In this document: positions 14,268 to 21,301 of the stretch, piece after piece
How the letters are laid out: each line of letters opens with the position of its first letter
How positions within the stretch are numbered: the first letter of the stretch is position 1
Virus record (IMG/VR): IMGVR_UViG_3300009422_000061
Span: 1-21,538 of that record
Length of the DNA stretch: 21,538 nucleotides
Reading direction: 5' to 3' (one strand)
Source: a virus
Position numbers and translations under genes: made by a program
Notes under the pieces: model-generated
The model's input: only the letters and a program-made list of their open reading frames with translations
Databases searched by the model: none
What the model was told of the DNA's origin: nothing

Positions 14268-15242
14268 TTATGCTGTCAGATCAAGACGGCCTTGAAATTG
14301 CGCTCCGCTACAAGTCAAGTTACCAGCCCATGCAAGAATCTGCACTTCTGCGTCTTGGTTAGTTGCATATCGACGGTTAGGTGACAGTGGAACCATGTTA
14401 CGCCCAGAATGAGGACGATAATGGATGTAATCGCTGTTTAAGAAAAACGCTGTTCCAGCAGGACAAGCATTACCAATGCCGCCATCAAGAACTACATCAG
14501 AATCCATAAACTTGATGCTTGCAAAACCAAGGCTACCAGTTTCAGGAGAGCTAAAACGCTGTTGCGCTTGCAGTGATTCCATATAGGTACTCCACACAGA
14601 GTTATCCGTCATAATCAAATCAGGACGATCAGTGCCGCGAACCTGCTGAACCCAAAGATCATTCATAAATCCTTGAATTGTAGTTACATCAGGAATAGCA
14701 CCAGAAGAAACGATCATATTGCGCCAAAACTCATTACCAGCAGTAGCGCGGTTAATGCCGCCATAAGTACCAGTAGTAGGTGTTTCAGAAACAGCCAGAT
14801 CAAGTCCGTCAATCTGTTTGCCGCCAGCAGCAGTACCATTAGAGTACAAGCCAATAGAAATCAGGTTAGAAAGCGTTGACTCAGCTACTGAAAGACGAGC
14901 ATCAAGCAAGTCGATCATTTTTTCTCGGCCAGCGTTTTGCAGCATTTCAAGACCAGAAATAACTACTGGAACAGCAGCCTGCTTGATTTGAAAAGCAGCA
15001 GCACTAATAACGTCACTTACGCCAACAGGCAAAATGTCGTAGCCAGAATACCAGCCGCCATTGCTGTTTTCAGCAAAAGAAAGTTCTTGAAGAATCTGTG
15101 AACCACCAGAAAAGGTTTTAATTTTGCCTTTCTGAGACAAACGCATAAGAACAGCATTGTTTTTAGTTACGTTGTCGGCAATAGTTTTACTGCGCGATTC
15201 AATTGTAGTGGCAAGAATGTCACTAATGTTTGGATTTGCCAT
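14268..15242 (-). CDS. Major capsid protein
   Basis: This 324-aa protein is the main head shell subunit and probably has the HK97 fold. The N-terminus NISDILATTIESRSKTIADN (5-24) is a helical arm. It is followed by FSGGSQILQELSF (44-56), WYSGYDILPV (64-73) and QIKQAAVPVVISGLEMLQNAG (85-105), with DLLDARL next. This is the pattern of a widespread capsid family in short-tailed phages. No N-terminal scaffold or protease is fused. The ATG has AGGAGA upstream. The gene is preceded by a 191-bp leader with three direct repeats and followed by two hairpins, which suggests separate control of this highly expressed gene. Scaffold upstream and decoration-like genes downstream agree with the call. Confidence 0.87.
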   Translation of the reverse strand: MANPNISDILATTIESRSKTIADNVTKNNAVLMRLSQKGKIKTFSGGSQILQELSFAENSNGGWYSGYDILPVGVSDVISAAAFQIKQAAVPVVISGLEMLQNAGREKMIDLLDARLSVAESTLSNLISIGLYSNGTAAGGKQIDGLDLAVSETPTTGTYGGINRATAGNEFWRNMIVSSGAIPDVTTIQGFMNDLWVQQVRGTDRPDLIMTDNSVWSTYMESLQAQQRFSSPETGSLGFASIKFMDSDVVLDGGIGNACPAGTAFFLNSDYIHYRPHSGRNMVPLSPNRRYATNQDAEVQILAWAGNLTCSGAQFQGRLDLTA

Positions 15243-15433
15243 GAGGCTATCTCCTAAGTTAAAAGGTAATAAGGTTAATTACACTTTATTCTGCCGCTTG
15301 AATGGCTGAATACTTAGAAGGAACCGCTTGAATAGCCCTTCAGTTGTAAGACCGCTTGAATGGCCTTTTGTTGCTTATTTTCTATACAGAACCTCACATA
15401 ATTGGAACTGTACAGAGAATATACATCTATTAA
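15243..15433 (-). promoter_or_regulatory. Capsid gene leader, longest non-coding spacer of the window
   Basis: This 191-bp stretch between scaffold stop and capsid start has no convincing ORF. It holds three short direct repeats (15294-15364), an 8-base palindrome CTGTACAG (15408-15415), and the capsid ribosome site AGGAGA. A weak promoter-like pair TTCCAA and TATAGA with a 15-base spacer lies near 15405 to 15381 on the minus strand. A dedicated capsid promoter or a translation control region is plausible, but the promoter match is poor. Confidence 0.35.
15294..15364 (-). repeat. Three direct repeats of GCCATTCAAGCGG in capsid leader
   Basis: Copies lie at 15294-15306, 15324-15336 and 15352-15364, with start-to-start spacings of 30 and 28 bases. 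The minus-strand core TTCAAGCGG is identical in all three; the middle copy has CTA for CCA before it. The outer copies can each form a small stem (GCC...GGC or GGCC...GGTC). I saw no further copy elsewhere in the window by eye. Confidence 0.85.
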
Positions 15434-16444
15434 CTACATTCGTCCAGCATTATCCCACGCAAAGTTTAAAGCTGCTTCAACGCTGCCAGGAGTATTGCTC
15501 GACATAGACCCGCCTGAGTTACCGTGAACACTAGAGGCTGCTCTCTGTTTCTTTTGAACAGATTGTTGCGATTGTCTAGATTGAATTATTTTAGAAATCT
15601 GAGGATGAGATATGCAAGCCGTATAATAGGCTTCTTCCATTGACATCTGCCGATTGCGATTAGCGGCCATATCCATTAAATCAGCCATTTCAGAACGAAC
15701 ATCATTATAAAACTCATTCTGAGAACCAAAGTTATTTACTTCTCCAGCAATTTGATTTTGAACATGCTGCTGCTGCTGTTGTTGTTGCTGCTCAAACTGC
15801 TGCATGTGTTGCTGATAAGGTGCTACAGCTTGCTGAACAGCCAATTGAACTTCTGATTGCCGCTGCACTTCTGGAGGAGGAGCTTCGCCAACTAACAAAG
15901 AGTCTAAAGTCCGTATATCCACACCAAACTGCTTAATAATTCCAGCTACAACTTGCGCTTTTTGAGGGCCACTTCCCATTTGCAGTTGAGAAGCAGACTG
16001 TAACAATACTGGAAGAACTTCATTGCCTCCGCCATGCATAGCAAATAGTTGAGAATAAGGCGCAAGCGACCTATCCATAGCTTCGGCGCGTTTAGAATTA
16101 GCTCCAAATTTTTGAGCCATTCCTTCCATGCGCTGTTCATTACGAGCAAGATGCTCTTTTATTGCTGGAGGAGTATTAGCCCATTCTTCTCTTGCCTCTG
16201 GAGATAATCCAACAGGAGATTGATCGAGATTTGCTGCTTCTTGGCTAATTGGCTCAGGATTTTCATACTCAACTTCTTCAGAAAAGTTATTTTCATCTTG
16301 TGCAGCAATGGGTTCAACAGGCTCATCAACAGGATCATATAAAAGACCTTCATCTGATTCAGTTGGATCGCCAGCTCCATTTGCAGCATCCCATGCAGCC
16401 GCTAATTCCAAGTTAATGTCGTCTGATTCTATTTCTTCATTCAT
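15434..16444 (-). CDS. Capsid scaffolding protein
   Basis: This 336-aa protein has the features of phage scaffolds. The N-terminal ~75 residues are very acidic (Glu/Asp-rich). A central helical region begins with SPEAREEWANTPPAIKEHLA (81-100). This is followed by a segment with PYSQLFAMHGG and VLLQSASQLQMGSGPQK. A Gln-rich coiled coil (about 199-230) contains an eight-Gln run (219-226). The C-terminus is basic and Ser-rich (QSVQKKQRAASS) and would bind capsid subunits. The gene sits between portal and major capsid genes, the expected place. It follows the 109-aa gene by one base. No protease motif is visible, so the scaffold probably leaves the prohead by another route. Confidence 0.8.
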   Translation of the reverse strand: MNEEIESDDINLELAAAWDAANGAGDPTESDEGLLYDPVDEPVEPIAAQDENNFSEEVEYENPEPISQEAANLDQSPVGLSPEAREEWANTPPAIKEHLARNEQRMEGMAQKFGANSKRAEAMDRSLAPYSQLFAMHGGGNEVLPVLLQSASQLQMGSGPQKAQVVAGIIKQFGVDIRTLDSLLVGEAPPPEVQRQSEVQLAVQQAVAPYQQHMQQFEQQQQQQQQHVQNQIAGEVNNFGSQNEFYNDVRSEMADLMDMAANRNRQMSMEEAYYTACISHPQISKIIQSRQSQQSVQKKQRAASSVHGNSGGSMSSNTPGSVEAALNFAWDNAGRM

Positions 16445-16445
16445 T

Positions 16446-16775
16446 TTAATTCGCCCTTTCTGCTCTAATTATAGTTTCGTAAATCTCTTGTTTACGAGCT
16501 AGTTTTTCCTGAGATGTATGTTCACCTCTTAGGATTCTTTCTCGCTCCACTCGCTTTTTATCGAGGAAGTTTTGATCGAACTCTGCCGAATTTACAACAT
16601 TATGTTTTTTATTATGCTCTCTAAGTTGATTTCGATCAGAAATAACAGACTGATCTATTGGAGATACAAATGAAACTATATCACCGTGAATATTGTGACT
16701 ATGAGAAGAAGGACGGCAATATTCTTCTGCTGGCACTAGCTTTAAAGTTATTGGATGCTGAATAAAACGCGCCAT
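16446..16775 (-). CDS. Conserved small phage protein between portal and scaffold
   Basis: This is a 109-aa protein of unknown function. It has the pattern HGDIVSFVSPIDQSVISDRNQLREHNKKHNVV (about 30-61), which I know from small phage proteins often located next to portal or capsid genes. The C-terminal third is a charged helix (KKRVERERILRGEHTSQEK). Only one cysteine is present, so it is not a zinc ribbon despite its size. The start overlaps the portal stop as TAATG. It may be a packaging or head assembly accessory; this is inference from location. Confidence 0.6.
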   Translation of the reverse strand: MARFIQHPITLKLVPAEEYCRPSSHSHNIHGDIVSFVSPIDQSVISDRNQLREHNKKHNVVNSAEFDQNFLDKKRVERERILRGEHTSQEKLARKQEIYETIIRAERAN

Positions 16776-18946
16776 TATTCCTTTTCCTTTAGCCGAGCTT
16801 GAGTATACATTTCGTCCATGTTGTATTCATGGTTTACTTCTTGCGAGGCTATATCAAAACGAGCCTGAGCTTCCTCGACAGCAATGTTTGCTTGCATGTT
16901 AGCTTGTATCTCAGACATAGAAGCTTGCATCTCACGCGCTATTTCCATCAGCCTGTTCTGAGTTTGTTTTTCTGCAAGAGTCATATCTCTTTCAGAATCC
17001 ATCTGCATTTTTTGCATTTCGCCCTGAATTTTCATTTGCTGAGTTTGAATATCAGCCTGAGACTTAGCTTGTATCTTAGCCAGCTCGCCCTGCTGCTTAA
17101 CTTGCGCTCCCTGCAACTTCATTTGCTCAATCTGCATTTTTAGTTGTTCTGGGCTTGGGCCTTTATTCTCGCCTTCTGGAGGCGATTTCTTAGCAATCTC
17201 AATAGCATGATCCAAAGTTCCTTCAAGGTATTCTGCTCCTTTATAACCAGCAAGGCTCCATTTCATCAGCTCCATTAAGATTGGAAGTGAACCTGGAATA
17301 GCTTGAGCAGCACCAGAAGCGGCCTGAATGTACTGAGACATAGCCATTAAAAACTCTGACCTTTCTGATTGAATTTGAGCATAATCAACCATAGCAATAG
17401 ATTCTGGGCGTATTTGAACGCGCCATCTAATATCTTCGCTTTGCATTAGATCAAGAGCAGGAGCAACTTTTGGCTTGTCATATTCAGGCAAAAAACCTGC
17501 ATTAGACTGAGTAACAATGCTTTCTTTGCTAAAATGTTTAGAAATTATTTCAGCTTTAAGTCCTTCAAGATCACTGGCAAACCGAGCAAATTCCTCTTGT
17601 AAGGCTTGAATGCCAATACTACCCATCTTGGCTTTTATAGCCTGAGTGCCACCAGAAGTATACTGATCTGTATTCGCGCCACGCATAATGTCGCTCATGC
17701 CTGTTATTTCATATAACTGTTCTACTTTAGTTTGCTGCACAGCTTGTAGGGTCTGAAGAACGCCAACAATTTCTTGAACGGGAAACCATTGAATAACGCC
17801 TTGCAATCCGCCTTTTTCAGCAAACATGGCCCAGTTATCAACAGGTATTAAATCATTTTCAACGCCTTCTTTTAGCATACGCCCTGCCGAATCTCCAGCA
17901 GACTTGTCATATACGCCAACAACTTTAATTGCGCGAGTAATAACGGCAATACGCCCTTGAAGCTCATCAATCTCATTATATAAATCTTGAGCAAAAAGAA
18001 AGTCGGCTTTAGGCAAAAACATTGTAGTTGTGGGGTTTGCCACCATAGGGCGGGGCATAGGCCAAAATCCTTCTAATTCAAGAGGATCATCACGCATATC
18101 TAGGATCAAATCAGCTCCCTGAGAGAACCAATACACCTTTTTAGTCTTTTTTTCCCAGATTTCCCAAATTTCAGCCTTTTGAATGTTATCTTTTTGCTCT
18201 GGGTCGCTATTACTGCTTGATTTTCTATCGCCATCGGCAGTTTGATTTTTATACTCGATATTCTTGGCTATTTGCTCGCCAAAACGCTCTGTAACTTCAT
18301 CTTTTGTCATCCAACTGCGAAAAGCCCACCAAGGTATCTCTTTCCATGTTCTACCCCAGCCCCAACAAACATCCTGCCAGTGAACATAGTCAATACAAGC
18401 ACTTTCGTAGTCTAAAACTTCAATTTCTTCCATTTGCATGGTTTGAGGATTAAGATTTATTTCTGTTGTTGTATTTACTTCATAACGAACCCGCGCAGTA
18501 CCCATTCCAGGCAACAATCTGTCTTGTAAAGAAGCTTTAAGGACAGTTGATAAGTCTTCGCCACTAGGCTCAATGTCATTTTCTAGCATTCTTTGAAACA
18601 TTAACGATGCTACTCGCGCAATATCGTCATCAGGATCAGAATGCTCACGGCTTACTTCAACAGAAGGAGTGTTTCCGTAAAGCATTGCTAATGTTGTGCT
18701 AATATTTTTGTGAAACAAGTTAAGAGTTGCCCCTCCTCGCAACGCATCATAAGACAAGTCTATTTGTCCCTGTCGATCATCAAGGTATCGGCTAACAACT
18801 TGAGCGCCTTGTTTTTTATAGCGCCTTAGTCGTTTTTCACAGGCATCCATTTCTTTTTGCCAGTGTTGATGCCACTGTGCTGGAGATTTTTCCTTTTTAG
18901 GGGAAGCCATTTCAACAACAGTGGTTTCTTCTATATTAATATCCAC
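16775..18946 (-). CDS. Portal protein with long coiled-coil C-terminus
   Basis: The protein is 723 aa with a GTG start at 18946 that overlaps the previous gene by 11 bases (AGGGA about eight bases upstream). An internal ATG at 18907 would remove 13 residues and is a weaker alternative. The portal forms the dodecameric DNA gate of the head. The N-terminal helical region (WQKEMDACEKRLRRYKKQG) is followed by NLFHKNISTTLAMLYGNTP, a motif of P22-type and related portals. Then come the wing and stem regions, with GVYDKSAGDSAGR and DIMRGANTDQYTSGGTQAIK. The last ~120 residues are Gln/Met/Ala-rich coiled coil, like a portal barrel. The length fits the large-portal families of short-tailed phages. Confidence 0.87.
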   Translation of the reverse strand: MDINIEETTVVEMASPKKEKSPAQWHQHWQKEMDACEKRLRRYKKQGAQVVSRYLDDRQGQIDLSYDALRGGATLNLFHKNISTTLAMLYGNTPSVEVSREHSDPDDDIARVASLMFQRMLENDIEPSGEDLSTVLKASLQDRLLPGMGTARVRYEVNTTTEINLNPQTMQMEEIEVLDYESACIDYVHWQDVCWGWGRTWKEIPWWAFRSWMTKDEVTERFGEQIAKNIEYKNQTADGDRKSSSNSDPEQKDNIQKAEIWEIWEKKTKKVYWFSQGADLILDMRDDPLELEGFWPMPRPMVANPTTTMFLPKADFLFAQDLYNEIDELQGRIAVITRAIKVVGVYDKSAGDSAGRMLKEGVENDLIPVDNWAMFAEKGGLQGVIQWFPVQEIVGVLQTLQAVQQTKVEQLYEITGMSDIMRGANTDQYTSGGTQAIKAKMGSIGIQALQEEFARFASDLEGLKAEIISKHFSKESIVTQSNAGFLPEYDKPKVAPALDLMQSEDIRWRVQIRPESIAMVDYAQIQSERSEFLMAMSQYIQAASGAAQAIPGSLPILMELMKWSLAGYKGAEYLEGTLDHAIEIAKKSPPEGENKGPSPEQLKMQIEQMKLQGAQVKQQGELAKIQAKSQADIQTQQMKIQGEMQKMQMDSERDMTLAEKQTQNRLMEIAREMQASMSEIQANMQANIAVEEAQARFDIASQEVNHEYNMDEMYTQARLKEKE

Positions 18947-19277
18947 TAGGCATTCCCTGTGGAGGCATTTGCGGAGGCATCTGCCCTTGTGGTGGCATTT
19001 GCGGAGGCATTTGCCCTTGTGGTGGACCTTGACGCATAGCTTGCGCTTGCATCATTTGAGCAAGCATTGGGTCAATCTGCGGTTGAGCAGGGTCTTGTCC
19101 CATAGGCGGCCCAGGCATCATTGTGCCATCAGGCATCATGTGCATAGGAGGCATTTCTGCTGACTGAGGAGGCTGTCCTTGAGGCTGTCCTTGAGGTTGT
19201 CCTTGAGGCGGCATCATTTGAGGAGCCTGAGGAGGCATTCCTTGTGGTGGCATTCCTTGTGGGTGCATTCCGTTCAT
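18936..19277 (-). CDS. Low-complexity Pro/Gln/Met-rich protein
   Basis: This 113-aa protein is made mostly of Pro, Gln, Met and Gly, with repeated PPQG and QMPPQMPPQG units. A short helical segment is seen at PQIDPMLAQMMQAQAMRQ (about 67-84). There are no charged or hydrophobic domains, so it is probably disordered. The ATG has AGGAT seven bases upstream, which supports translation. It lies between large terminase and portal and overlaps the portal start, so it may assist portal or packaging steps, or simply keep the portal coupled. The plus-strand frame opposite it (18921-19163) is a shadow. Confidence 0.6.
   Translation of the reverse strand: MNGMHPQGMPPQGMPPQAPQMMPPQGQPQGQPQGQPPQSAEMPPMHMMPDGTMMPGPPMGQDPAQPQIDPMLAQMMQAQAMRQGPPQGQMPPQMPPQGQMPPQMPPQGMPSGY
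18966..19025 (-). repeat. Two 30-bp tandem copies in low-complexity gene
   Basis: Bases 18966-18995 and 18996-19025 differ at one position only and encode the repeated MPPQMPPQGQ unit at the C-terminal end of the Pro/Gln/Met-rich protein. The near identity suggests a recent duplication. Confidence 0.85.
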
Positions 19278-19286
19278 AATTATATC

Positions 19287-19343
19287 CTATTGGTTAAATT
19301 TTAATCGTATCTTACAATTTACACATTGTCTATGTTGCAGCAT
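19287..19343 (-). other. Possible 18-codon ORF with CxxC in terminase-portal spacer
   Basis: An ATG four bases past the terminase stop opens 18 codons, including QCVNCK, and ends in TAG next to the following gene's ribosome site. It fills the 70-bp spacer neatly, but no good ribosome site precedes it. It may be chance. Otherwise the spacer (19278-19347) holds only a small ACAAT...ATTGT inverted repeat. Confidence 0.18.
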
Positions 19344-19347
19344 TTTA

Positions 19348-20700
19348 CTAAATACGAATAATGCTTGAGCGCCAGTTGTCTTCTTTTTTGTCTTTCCACA
19401 GTTGATCTAAAGAATACTCAGGTTTAGTTAACAAGGGTTCTTCCATGTCTTCTGTGCTTTCTGTTTCTGATTTGCTTAATTCTGTTACTAAGGCAAAGTA
19501 GCGTAGTGAGTCTGAGCCATTACTTGCCCAGTCATGCCGAGGGTGATCGCTATAGCTTTGGAGTTTTTCATTAAAGGAACGGCTGTAAGCCCTCACCGCC
19601 TCAATTCCTGAATAACAATTAGCTTTATCTATCTTACACTGAGGCAATAGTAGTCTTACTGCGTCAATGCCATGTTGAACACTAAGCTTGGGAACAACTT
19701 TACAAGGGTAGCCGTGATCTACAAATTGCTCAATAGTTGATCTGCCTGTTTGCAAGGATTTTGCTTTGCTATCATGGGGAAGATAGATTCTTTGATATTT
19801 ATAAGGTTTTCCGTCTAATAACTCAAAATAAAAGTCTAAAGACTGCCCATCATATTCTTCGTAATCAATAAGAATAGGGCCAGTATCTGAAAGTTGCCAG
19901 AACCAAAACGCTGTAGAGTCTGTATAGCCAAGATCAGCCGAGACATAAACTTCTTCTAATGGGTCGTATGGAAACTCGCCTATTTGGTTGTTAAGTTCCA
20001 TTTTTGTTAATAAAGAAGAATAATATGACCCTTGAACGGCTGCTTCAAAAGAACACTCCATCTCTTGTTCATATTGGGCTTCTGTCATTTCAGCCCTAGC
20101 TTCTTTTAATGAATCATCATCAAGAAGCCCTGACTCACTGGCTTTTAATGTCATGTAATACCAGTTATCTTCTTCTTGAGCGCGTTTTACCATCTGATAA
20201 AAATGGTTTTTACCTTTGGGTGTTCCAATGAACACAGCCCAGCCTTTTCTGTCCAAGAGGGTTGGTAGGACAACCTCTCCCCACAAAGACGGTCTACAGT
20301 CACCGTACTCATCCAAAACAATACCGTCAAAGTACAATCCCCTAAGAGCATCGGGGTTATCAGCACCGTAAAGAGTAATGGTTGAGCCGTTGTGTAGTGT
20401 CACCCTAAGATCAGATTCTCTGGGAGGCCCACGCCTGATACCTTCTGTAAATTCCTTTAGGTATTCCCAGGCTACTTCTTTGGCTTGTTGTCGGTAGGGG
20501 CCGCAGTAAGCAAACTTAGCGCGGGTCTTAGTTGTATATAAGGCGCGGATAACCAGTTCACCAATACAGGAGACTGTCTTGCCAGCCCTTCTGTGGCAGA
20601 CCATTGCGCTGAATCGCGCACTACGACCGTGAAACGGCAGGAACTGCTCACGAGGTTTATAGCTTAAATGAAACTCAGACGATGTTTCATGCGGGTTCAC
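19348..20700 (-). CDS. terL: Terminase large subunit (ATPase and nuclease)
   Basis: This is the DNA-packaging motor and head-filling nuclease, about 450 aa from the chosen GTG at 20700. Numbering from that GTG, the Walker A-type motif CHRRAGKT is at 35-42. Walker B IVLDE is at 127-131, and the coupling motif GTPKG is at 159-163. The RNase H-like nuclease half carries Asp256 in SADLGYTD, Asp310 in LPHDSKA and Asp397 in NGSDSLR. The frame is open upstream to ATG 20829, but that part is the out-of-frame shadow of the 54-aa gene at 20702-20866 and lacks terminase features. The GTG lies one base after that gene's stop, with AGAGG upstream. All motifs needed for activity appear present. Confidence 0.9.
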   Translation of the reverse strand: MNPHETSSEFHLSYKPREQFLPFHGRSARFSAMVCHRRAGKTVSCIGELVIRALYTTKTRAKFAYCGPYRQQAKEVAWEYLKEFTEGIRRGPPRESDLRVTLHNGSTITLYGADNPDALRGLYFDGIVLDEYGDCRPSLWGEVVLPTLLDRKGWAVFIGTPKGKNHFYQMVKRAQEEDNWYYMTLKASESGLLDDDSLKEARAEMTEAQYEQEMECSFEAAVQGSYYSSLLTKMELNNQIGEFPYDPLEEVYVSADLGYTDSTAFWFWQLSDTGPILIDYEEYDGQSLDFYFELLDGKPYKYQRIYLPHDSKAKSLQTGRSTIEQFVDHGYPCKVVPKLSVQHGIDAVRLLLPQCKIDKANCYSGIEAVRAYSRSFNEKLQSYSDHPRHDWASNGSDSLRYFALVTELSKSETESTEDMEEPLLTKPEYSLDQLWKDKKEDNWRSSIIRI

Positions 20701-20701
20701 G

Positions 20702-20866
20702 TTAGTAACCTCTAATAACTTTAGCCTGCTGTTTTTGTCGGTTAGTGGCAGCCCTTTGATTGCGTTTGGGCAAAGACTCTTGCGTTTCTTCTTTTTCCCA
20801 CTTCTTAGCAATAGCGGGTTCATTAGCATGAAGATAGGCGCGTTGCTTTTGACTTTTAAAAGGCAT
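20702..20866 (-). CDS. Small MPFKS-type phage protein
   Basis: This 54-aa protein, MPFKSQKQRAYLHANEPAIA at its start, then KKWEKEE and a basic Gln/Arg/Lys-rich tail, belongs to a kind of short phage protein with the pattern MPFKSxxQRxYxxAxxPxxAxxWxxE. Its function is not known to me. The gene sits between the membrane protein and the terminase and ends one base before the terminase GTG, so the two are probably translated together. The ribosome site is weak, and the start lies two bases after the upstream TAG. The family pattern in this frame is the main reason to prefer it over an extended terminase. Confidence 0.75.
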   Translation of the reverse strand: MPFKSQKQRAYLHANEPAIAKKWEKEETQESLPKRNQRAATNRQKQQAKVIRGY

Positions 20867-20868
20867 AA

Positions 20869-21144
20869 CTAGCGCGACTTAGCCACAGCAAGAATCTGTA
20901 GGACAATGGTTGGCACGATAAAGAACTGGGTAATGTGACCTAGTATATACGCCCAATCCTTACCAAAAACAGATTCCTTTGTTAATACGGGAAACAGATA
21001 CCGCAAATTCTCAACATCCATATTTGTGTAGCTGTGACCTACTTGTGCAATGCACCACCATAGTCGAGTACCACACTCACCATGACCTTCAGTAGAGATG
21101 TATTCATGTTTGGCAGTATAGAGTCTTTCTTTGTATGTACTCAT
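20869..21144 (-). CDS. Small protein with C-terminal membrane segment
   Basis: The protein has 91 aa from ATG 21144, which has GGGGAT eight bases upstream; a TTG at 21159 would put the start over that site. Residues 1-60 are polar, with two cysteines (ECGTRLWWC) and many aromatic residues. Residues about 64-87 are hydrophobic (WAYILGHITQFFIVPTIVLQ) and end in a basic KSR, as a single membrane helix. The family is not recognised. It overlaps the cysteine-rich gene by 41 bases in a different frame and precedes the MPFKS gene. A holin or antiholin-like or signalling role is possible but not shown. Confidence 0.55.
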   Translation of the reverse strand: MSTYKERLYTAKHEYISTEGHGECGTRLWWCIAQVGHSYTNMDVENLRYLFPVLTKESVFGKDWAYILGHITQFFIVPTIVLQILAVAKSR

Positions 21145-21301
21145 TTTTGTTATCCCCAATAATAGAATGGCAACATTTATATAAATATCTTAGGTAGTTA
21201 ACGCTGTTTGTGTTTTCGTTGCAAAGCGCACAAATAACGCCATCACGGTTAAGCAAATAATTATCGTCACAACAAATATAACAAGGCTTTTTATTTGCCA
21301 T
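21104..21301 (-). CDS. Cysteine-rich, zinc-ribbon-like small protein
   Basis: This is a 65-aa protein with cysteines at 7, 10, 11, 24, 27, 43, 44 and 63. The pair C7-x-x-C10 and C24-x-x-C27 separated by 13 residues fits a small zinc ribbon; the CC pairs add further possible ligands. The ATG overlaps the stop of the preceding terminase-small-like gene as TAATG. The 3' end overlaps the membrane protein gene. It could bind DNA or protein in packaging, but no family is recognised. Confidence 0.55.
   Translation of the reverse strand: MANKKPCYICCDDNYLLNRDGVICALCNENTNSVNYLRYLYKCCHSIIGDNKNEYIQRKTLYCQT

Noticed and set aside
15294-15364. Three spaced repeats considered as a CRISPR mini-array
   Set aside because: Repeats are only about 13 bases, spacers about 15-17 bases, and no cas genes are present; a regulatory repeat is more likely.
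16799-17143. Plus-strand Leu/Ser/His-rich frame resembling a membrane protein
   Set aside because: It is the shadow of the portal coiled coil (Gln/Met/Glu codons read backwards give Leu/His/Phe).
18921-19163. Plus-strand frame with repeated LRRHLPLWW units
   Set aside because: It mirrors the repetitive Pro/Gln/Met-rich gene on the minus strand; the periodicity is inherited from it.
20701-20829. N-terminal extension of the terminase from ATG 20829
   Set aside because: The extra 43 residues are Lys/Leu-rich, lack terminase features, and are out of frame with a recognisable small gene on the same strand.
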